This document shows, piece after piece, positions 59,062 through 64,000 of a stretch of 64,000 bases of DNA (its first letter is position 1; every line of letters starts with the position of its first letter). The stretch is from Mycolicibacterium litorale (GTDB lineage: Bacteria > Actinomycetota > Actinomycetes > Mycobacteriales > Mycobacteriaceae): the NCBI GenBank assembly GCA_002007745.1, contig CP019882.1:5828001-5892000 (forward strand), read 5' to 3'. The translations under genes and the position numbers were made by a program. A model generated the notes under the pieces. That model was not told the DNA's origin, made no database searches, and saw only the letters and a program-made list of their open reading frames with translations.

Positions 59062-60720
59062 TCACAGCTCGGTCACCGCACCACCGTCGACCAGCCATCG
59101 ACGGTCCAACCGGACGTTCTGCAGCATCCGGCGGTCGTGGGTCACCAGCAGCAATGCACCGTCATAGGTTTCCAGCGCCTGTTCGAGCTGCTCGATGGCC
59201 GGCAGATCGAGATGGTTGGTCGGCTCGTCGAGAACCAGCACGTTGGTACCGAGGGCCTGCAGCAGGGCGAGGCCCGCGCGAGTGCGCTCACCGGGCGACA
59301 ATTCGTCGACCGGCCGGTCCACGTGATCGGCGCGCAACCCGAATTTGGCGAGCAGGGTCCGCACATCGGAGGTCGGCCAGGCGGGCACCCGCTGCTCGAA
59401 TCGGTCGACGAGCCGGTCGGATCCGGTGAATTCGGCCCGGGCTTGGTCGATTTCACCGATGGCGACGTTGACGCCCACGCTCGCACGTCCCTCGTCGGGC
59501 TGACGCCGTCCCAGCAGGAGTCCCAACAATGTCGACTTGCCCGCCCCGTTCGGGCCGGTGATCCCGATCCGTTCGCCGGCATTCACCTGCAGGGTCACCG
59601 GGCCCAGGCGGTAATCGCCCTGCCGAACAACGGCGTTGTCGAGTGTCGCGACCACCGAACTGGAGCGTGGCGCCGCGGCGATGGTGAACTCCAGAACCCA
59701 TTCCTTGCGGGGCTCGGCCACCTCCTCGAGGCGGGCGATCCGGCTCTCCATCTGCCGCACCTTCTGCGCCTGTTTCTCACTCGACTCATTGGCGGCGCGC
59801 CGCCGGATCTTGTCGTTGTCGGGGGCTTTGCGGATCGCGTTGCGCACCCCTTGGCTGGACCACTCGCGTTGGGTGCGAGCGCGCGCCACCAGGTCGGCCT
59901 TCTTCTCGGCGAACTCTTCGTACTGTTCGCGCCGGTGCCGGCGGTTGACCTCACGCTCCTCCAGGTAGCTTTCGTACCCACCGCCGAACAGTGTGGTGGT
60001 GTTCTGCGCCAGATCCAGTTCCAGGACTCGGGTTACGCTGCGCGCCAGGAATTCCCGGTCGTGGCTCACCAGCACCACACCACCTCGCAGGTCGGCGACG
60101 AACCGCTCCAGTCGGGCCAGGCCGTCGAGGTCGAGGTCGTTGGTCGGCTCGTCGAGCAAGACGATGTCGAATCGCGACAGCAGCAAGGCCGCCAACCCCA
60201 CTCGTGCCGCCTGTCCGCCGGACAACGCGGTCATCGCCGTCGACTGCGGCTGCACCGCCTCGGAGTCGAGCCCGAGGTCGGCCAGCACCTCCGGCAGCCG
60301 TTCGTCGAGGTCGGCCGCACCGGTCGCGAGCCAATGATCCAGGGCCGCAGCGTACGCGTCGGCGGGGTCCGGACCCGATGCGGTGGACTCGGCCAATGCG
60401 GCGGCTGCCGCCTCCATGACATCGGTCGCCTCGGTGCACCCGGTACGCCGGGCGATGTAGGCCGCCACGGTCTCACCGGGCACCCGCTCGTGCTCCTGCG
60501 GCAGCCACCCCACGAAGGCGTCGGTCGGCGCCAAGCTGACCGTGCCCTCGAGGGGTTCGAGTTCGCCGGCCAGGATCCGCAGCAAGGTGCTCTTGCCTGC
60601 ACCGTTGACGCCGACCACACCGATGACGTCGCCGGGCGCGACGGTCAGGTCCAACCCCTCGAACAACGTGCGATGCGCGAATCCGCCGGCCAGGTTCTTG
60701 GCGACAAGAGTTGCGGTCAT
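59062..60720 (-). CDS. ABC-F family ATPase
   Basis: 552 aa soluble protein with two ABC ATPase domains and no membrane part. First domain: GVNGAGKSTLL, ALSGGQAARVGL, VLLDEPTNDLD. Second: GPNGAGKSTLLGLL, LSPGERTRAGL, LVLDEPTNHLD. A charged linker (REVNRRHRREQYEEFAEKKA) joins them, as in ABC-F proteins acting on the ribosome in translation or antibiotic protection. The ATG at 60720 is 11 nt after the GH6 stop, so both may be co-transcribed. Which ABC-F subfamily it belongs to is unclear. Confidence 0.87.
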   Translation of the reverse strand: MTATLVAKNLAGGFAHRTLFEGLDLTVAPGDVIGVVGVNGAGKSTLLRILAGELEPLEGTVSLAPTDAFVGWLPQEHERVPGETVAAYIARRTGCTEATDVMEAAAAALAESTASGPDPADAYAAALDHWLATGAADLDERLPEVLADLGLDSEAVQPQSTAMTALSGGQAARVGLAALLLSRFDIVLLDEPTNDLDLDGLARLERFVADLRGGVVLVSHDREFLARSVTRVLELDLAQNTTTLFGGGYESYLEEREVNRRHRREQYEEFAEKKADLVARARTQREWSSQGVRNAIRKAPDNDKIRRRAANESSEKQAQKVRQMESRIARLEEVAEPRKEWVLEFTIAAAPRSSSVVATLDNAVVRQGDYRLGPVTLQVNAGERIGITGPNGAGKSTLLGLLLGRRQPDEGRASVGVNVAIGEIDQARAEFTGSDRLVDRFEQRVPAWPTSDVRTLLAKFGLRADHVDRPVDELSPGERTRAGLALLQALGTNVLVLDEPTNHLDLPAIEQLEQALETYDGALLLVTHDRRMLQNVRLDRRWLVDGGAVTEL

Positions 60721-60731
60721 GGCCGCGAGCG

Positions 60732-61736
60732 CTAGTGCCCGGCGTTGCGCGCCAGCGCGATGGCGTACTGGCTCACGAAGCGCCCGGCTCCGGGTTCGCC
60801 GCGGCCGCACGATCCATCGGACTCACCGGGACGCTTGACCCACAGGAACGCGTCGATGTGACCGTTGCCGGTGTCTGTCGTGGGCGCCGCCCCCAGCGCG
60901 CGACCCGGCGGGTTGCACCAGTACATCGAGTCGCCTTCCACCGGACCGGCGCCGTTTCGGGAGGTGTCGATGACGTAGTGCGCGCCGTTGGTCTGGCCCG
61001 AGATGGCCTCGCCGTAGCCGACTTCCTCGTCGGTGGTGAAGAAGTTCGCGGTGTTGAGGCTGAAACCGCGAGCCTTGCCGATGTCGACCTGGTTGAGTCG
61101 GGCGGCCATCTCGTCGGCGGCCACCCAGCGGGAGTGCCCGGCGTCGACGTACACGGCGGTGGCCGGATTGGCGGTCAATGTGTCCACGGCGTAGCGGATC
61201 AGGTCGAACCGTTCCTGGCGCTGATCACCGGAGAGGCAGTCGGCCATGGCGAGCGCGTCCGGTTCGAGGATGATCGCTGCCGGCCCGGGACCGATGGCGG
61301 CGGCGACGCCATTGATCCATCCCCGGTAGGCATCGCCCGAGCCGAATCCGCCGGCGGCGAAGTTGCCGCAGTCGCGATGCGGGATCGCGTACAGCGCCAG
61401 CAGCGGGATGGTCCCGGCAGCCTGAGCTGCACTGATGTACTTGGCGTCAACCGAGGGTGTGGAGAGCTGGTCCATCCAGTACGCCTGCGGCGTGTACGCG
61501 ATATAGGTCAGCTCCGGGCTCGGCGGATCGGCACTGTTGGCGGCCCGCATGGCCGCTGAATTCGGATTCACATAGAGCGGCAGGCCGGCCAGCGGGTTCG
61601 CGTCTTCGGCCAGACGCACCGCCGGGGCTGGGACAACACGCATCGGCTCGGTCGACAGCACCTGGCCTGCTACGGCGGCAACGGTCAGGAACGGGGCGAT
61701 CCAGCGCGCGACCGCACCGGCAGCTGAGGACGTCAC
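60732..61736 (-). CDS. Secreted glycoside hydrolase family 6 (endoglucanase/cellobiohydrolase-like)
   Basis: 334 aa exported cellulase-type enzyme like mycobacterial CelA1. N-terminal signal peptide (residues 8-28), then LPLYVNPNS, the family's LALYAIPHRDCG with catalytic-site Asp, IILEPDALA with the acid Asp, VYVDAGHSRWVAADEMA and WVKRPGESDG near the end. The enzyme core alone is present, with no cellulose-binding module. Chosen start GTG at 61736, 8 nt downstream of TACTTT on this strand, hence probably leaderless. Confidence 0.87.
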   Translation of the reverse strand: MTSSAAGAVARWIAPFLTVAAVAGQVLSTEPMRVVPAPAVRLAEDANPLAGLPLYVNPNSAAMRAANSADPPSPELTYIAYTPQAYWMDQLSTPSVDAKYISAAQAAGTIPLLALYAIPHRDCGNFAAGGFGSGDAYRGWINGVAAAIGPGPAAIILEPDALAMADCLSGDQRQERFDLIRYAVDTLTANPATAVYVDAGHSRWVAADEMAARLNQVDIGKARGFSLNTANFFTTDEEVGYGEAISGQTNGAHYVIDTSRNGAGPVEGDSMYWCNPPGRALGAAPTTDTGNGHIDAFLWVKRPGESDGSCGRGEPGAGRFVSQYAIALARNAGH

Positions 61737-61743
61737 CGGAAGA

Positions 61744-61749
61744 AAAGTA
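61744..61749 (-). promoter_or_regulatory. -10 element for leaderless GH6 gene
   Basis: TACTTT on the minus strand fits TANNNT and ends 8 nt before the GTG at 61736. There is no Shine-Dalgarno before this GTG, as expected for a leaderless message. Confidence 0.4.
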
Positions 61750-61837
61750 GTGTGGCTGGTCAATAAGTGCCAATTGCCGTCGGCGAAAGGGCCGCGCCGC
61801 GCCGCCGAGGTCACGAACACTGCGCATGTCCGACATG

Positions 61838-62533
61838 TCAGTGCCGGATGGCGGTGACGGTGTTCGCCGTGGACAGGGCCGCCTTGACCTGCCGCGACAG
61901 ATCGTCGGCCAGGATCTCCGCGTCCCCGTTGATCAGACCGGTGATCGCCTGCGCTGCGACCAGCGCGGGATCGATCTTCTGCTCGGCGGGGATGTAGCTG
62001 ACCATGTCGGTGTCCATGTAGCCGACATGCAGGGCGGCGACGTGAATGCCCCTCGGTCCCAGCTCTGTTCGCATGGCATCTGTCATGGCCCACGCAGCGG
62101 CTTTGGCCGCCGCGTAGGCACCCGATGTCGGAACGTGGGCCCAGGCCAGAACCGACAACACGTTGAGAACGGCACCACCACCGTTCTTGTCGATGATCGG
62201 CACGAACTCACGACTGACGGTCAGCGTCCCGAAGTAGTGGGTCTCCATTTCCAGCCGGATGTCGTCGATCGGCCCGGTGAGCAGGGCCGCGCGGGTGGAT
62301 ACCCCGGCGTTGTTGACCAGCATCGTGACGTCACCGGCTGTTGCGGCGGCGCGGCGCACCGAGTCCGGATCGGTGATGTCGAGTTGGATCGGGATGGCTC
62401 CGGGCAGGTCGACCGTCTCGGGTCGGCGGGCCGCCGCATAGACCTTGGCGCCGCGGGAAAGCAGCTCGGCGGCCAGGTGACGGCCGAGGCCGCGGTTGGC
62501 GCCGGTGACCAATGCCGTGATCTGTTGTGTCAT
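61838..62533 (-). CDS. SDR-family oxidoreductase
   Basis: 231 aa short-chain dehydrogenase: TGANRGLGRHLAAEL, NNAGVSTRAALL, LNVLSVLAWAH (Ser), GAYAAAKAAAWAM (Tyr and Lys). The ATG follows GGGAGGACC. It lies between the GH6 gene (same strand) and a divergent MFS gene. Substrate unknown. Confidence 0.86.
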   Translation of the reverse strand: MTQQITALVTGANRGLGRHLAAELLSRGAKVYAAARRPETVDLPGAIPIQLDITDPDSVRRAAATAGDVTMLVNNAGVSTRAALLTGPIDDIRLEMETHYFGTLTVSREFVPIIDKNGGGAVLNVLSVLAWAHVPTSGAYAAAKAAAWAMTDAMRTELGPRGIHVAALHVGYMDTDMVSYIPAEQKIDPALVAAQAITGLINGDAEILADDLSRQVKAALSTANTVTAIRH

Positions 62534-62684
62534 CGAAGGTCCTCCCTCGTGAGGTTGGCGAACGGGTTCGACGGCGTCAACACGTCTGGGCTGCGGTTGC
62601 GTTCCGATCGGTGCAAGTCGTTGTCTCGCAGCTGTGAGTGCACCGATCGTGGCCGGCCCGGCGCCGGCATTCGACGATGGCCGG

Positions 62685-63920
62685 ATGCAGCAGCACCACC
62701 GTCACGTCGCGCGCAGCGCGGCAGCGCTCGCGGCCGCCATGGGAATCGGCCGGTTCGTCTACACACCGATCCTGCCGCTGATGACCGCGCAGGCGGGCAT
62801 CACCGCGCACACCGCCGCCGCTCTGGCCACCGCCAACTACGCCGGATACCTGGCCGGTGCCGTGGCGGGCATCCTGTGGACTCCACTGGCCCGTTCGGTG
62901 ATGGTCTGTAAGGCCGCCTTGGTGACGCTGGTTGTCAGTCTCGCCGCCATGCCGTTGGCCACCACCCCGGTCGAGTGGATCGCACTGCGCGCGATAGCCG
63001 GGCTGACCAGTGCGCTGGTGTTCGTGATCGCCGTCAATGTCTTGTTGGAGCACCTGCACGGCCGTCCCGCCCATCTAGCCGGATGGGCGTTCGGTGGGGT
63101 CGGCGGCGGGATCGCGCTGTCGGCTGTCTTGGTGCTGGCCTGCGGCCAGTGGCGGGTGGCGTGGTGGGCCTCGGCGGCACTTGCCGCGGGCTTGGCTGCC
63201 CTCGCGTGGACGATGCGCTCCGCTCCCCGCCCCGCGCCGTCGGTCGCCGCCACCGCGGCCCGCCCACCGCACCGGGCGTTCACGCTGCTCGCTACCAGTT
63301 ACACGCTCGAGGGCATCGGCTACATCGTCGCCGGCACCTTCCTGGTGGCCGCGGTGACGCAGAATGCGCCGCACTGGGTCGGCGGCACCACCTGGTTGCT
63401 CGTGGGTCTGGCCACCGTGCCCTCGGCGGCGTTGTGGGCTGGGCTGAGCAGCCGGTGGTCGCATCCAGGCCTGCTGGCCGTCGCACTGTGCGCGCAGGCC
63501 GTGGGCGTGGGGGTGGCGGGCGCGTTCGGCGGTGTGGGTGCCGCGCTGATCGGTGCGGTGCTGTTCGGCGGGACCTTCATCGGTGTCAGCACACTGGCCC
63601 TGGCGAGTGGGCGTCTGCTGCACTATCCGCGGGCCGTTGCGCTGCTCACCGCAGGCTATTCGGTGGGCCAGATTCTGGGTCCGGTCGTGGTCAGCCCACT
63701 GTTGGATGACGGCTTCCGGCCGGCCCTCGTGGCAGCGGCGGTGGTGGTCCTAGCCGCTGCCGTCGTCGCGGGGTCGATGCGGGTCGTCGGCGGGCAACCA
63801 CACCGATTCGTCGCGCAATCCGAACTCGCCGACGTCCCTGGTGAATTCCTCGATCAACGCGTGCACCACGGGATTGTCGTCGTCGCGCCGCCACACCAAA
63901 GACCAGGTCCACAGCGGTGA
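62685..63920 (+). CDS. MFS transporter (YbfB/YjiJ-like)
   Basis: 411 aa with about 12 hydrophobic segments: AAAMGIGRFVYTPILPLMTA (typical YbfB/YjiJ start), TANYAGYLAGAVAGILW, AGWAFGGVGGGIALS and GTFIGVSTLALASGRLL. ATG at 62685 is chosen because the first helix follows directly; GTG at 62634 would add 17 residues. The last helix ends near base 63790, and the final 45 residues (GGQPHRFVAQSELAD and on) are polar and antisense to a convergent LysR gene, an overlap of 171 nt, so the true 3' end may be shorter. Substrate unknown. Confidence 0.8.
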   Translation: MQQHHRHVARSAAALAAAMGIGRFVYTPILPLMTAQAGITAHTAAALATANYAGYLAGAVAGILWTPLARSVMVCKAALVTLVVSLAAMPLATTPVEWIALRAIAGLTSALVFVIAVNVLLEHLHGRPAHLAGWAFGGVGGGIALSAVLVLACGQWRVAWWASAALAAGLAALAWTMRSAPRPAPSVAATAARPPHRAFTLLATSYTLEGIGYIVAGTFLVAAVTQNAPHWVGGTTWLLVGLATVPSAALWAGLSSRWSHPGLLAVALCAQAVGVGVAGAFGGVGAALIGAVLFGGTFIGVSTLALASGRLLHYPRAVALLTAGYSVGQILGPVVVSPLLDDGFRPALVAAAVVVLAAAVVAGSMRVVGGQPHRFVAQSELADVPGEFLDQRVHHGIVVVAPPHQRPGPQR

Positions 63921-64000
63921 CGGATTGACGATCCTGCGACGCACCAGGTCCTTGGGCAGCGGCTCGTCCTGGCCCCTGGGGTTGTTGAGGACGGGTCTGC
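63750..64000 (-). CDS. LysR-family transcriptional regulator (C-terminal part)
   Basis: The frame is open to the window edge and gives the end of a LysR effector domain: LPKDLVRRRIVNPSPLWTWS, LVWRRDDDNPVVHALIEEF, TRDVGEFGLRDESVWLPADD. It is 5' truncated by the window. The 3' part overlaps the MFS frame by 171 nt on the other strand. It probably regulates this transporter or a neighbour outside the window. Confidence 0.75.
   Translation of the reverse strand, partial: RPVLNNPRGQDEPLPKDLVRRRIVNPSPLWTWSLVWRRDDDNPVVHALIEEFTRDVGEFGLRDESVWLPADDPHRPRDDGSG

Noticed and set aside
1..64000. tRNA, rRNA, CRISPR, prophage or insertion elements
   Set aside because: I saw no cloverleaf genes, regular repeat-spacer arrays, transposase or integrase frames, or terminal inverted repeats; composition stays that of a mycobacterial chromosome.

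Overview
The window is high-GC actinobacterial DNA, almost certainly from a fast-growing mycobacterium (Mycolicibacterium type). The indicators are an antigen-85-type mycolyltransferase, two secreted cutinases, F420/flavin LLM-family oxidoreductases, a mycothiol-dependent isomerase-type protein, a GH6 glucanase, a two-domain FadE-like acyl-CoA dehydrogenase, and a PTS EIIA-nagB-nagA group like that of fast growers. Genes are dense, short overlaps are common, and several genes look leaderless (a TANNNT -10 element 7-8 nt before the start codon). I saw no rRNA, tRNA, insertion sequence, CRISPR array or prophage. No stretch over 300 bases lacks a gene.

Layout. 1-2.2 kb: N-acetylglucosamine uptake and catabolism (EIIA, nagB, nagA). 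2.3-9.8 kb: Ag85 homologue, DUF4262 protein, small membrane protein, DsbA-like/MDMPI pair, M15 peptidase, lytic transglycosylase, CsbD, divergent nickel-SOD protease and nickel SOD, Nudix hydrolase. 9.9-14.8 kb: minus-strand cluster with an ECF sigma factor (HD protein, sigma, SDR, cupin, unknown protein, VOC) opposite a GlxA-type regulator. 14.8-22.4 kb: large LuxR ATPase regulator, NmrA-like SDR, cutinase, FAD monooxygenase divergent from a MarR regulator, and LLM oxidoreductase. 22.4-32 kb: LLM oxidoreductase, Lrp regulator, PucR regulator divergent from a tightly coupled operon (APC permease, two SDRs, ureohydrolase, PuuE-type deacetylase), then TenA and TetR. 32-38.8 kb: fused acyl-CoA dehydrogenase, cutinase, aldo-keto reductase, SDR, nitroreductase, L,D-transpeptidase. 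38.9-42.5 kb: a Tat-lipoprotein multicopper oxidase flanked by two paralogous small proteins with matching promoter-operator sequences, then an LLM oxidoreductase. 42.7-64 kb: ThrE-type exporter, MFS-USP fusion, PNPOx-like protein, phospholipase D, Ski2-like helicase, P450, cyclase-ATPase-LuxR regulator, release factor 3, cysteine-desulfurase-like enzyme, ABC-F ATPase, GH6, SDR, MFS and a partial LysR.

Five otherwise well-conserved genes carry a total of six frame breaks (nickel SOD, LuxR ATPase twice, LLM oxidoreductase, APC permease, cyclase-LuxR regulator). Each can be repaired by one base at a run of four or five C/G. This points to systematic homopolymer undercalling in the assembly rather than true gene decay.

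The best candidates for undescribed biology are the paired small proteins around the multicopper oxidase with their conserved operator, the PucR-controlled ureohydrolase operon, and the overlapping divergent leaderless promoters of the nickel-SOD pair.
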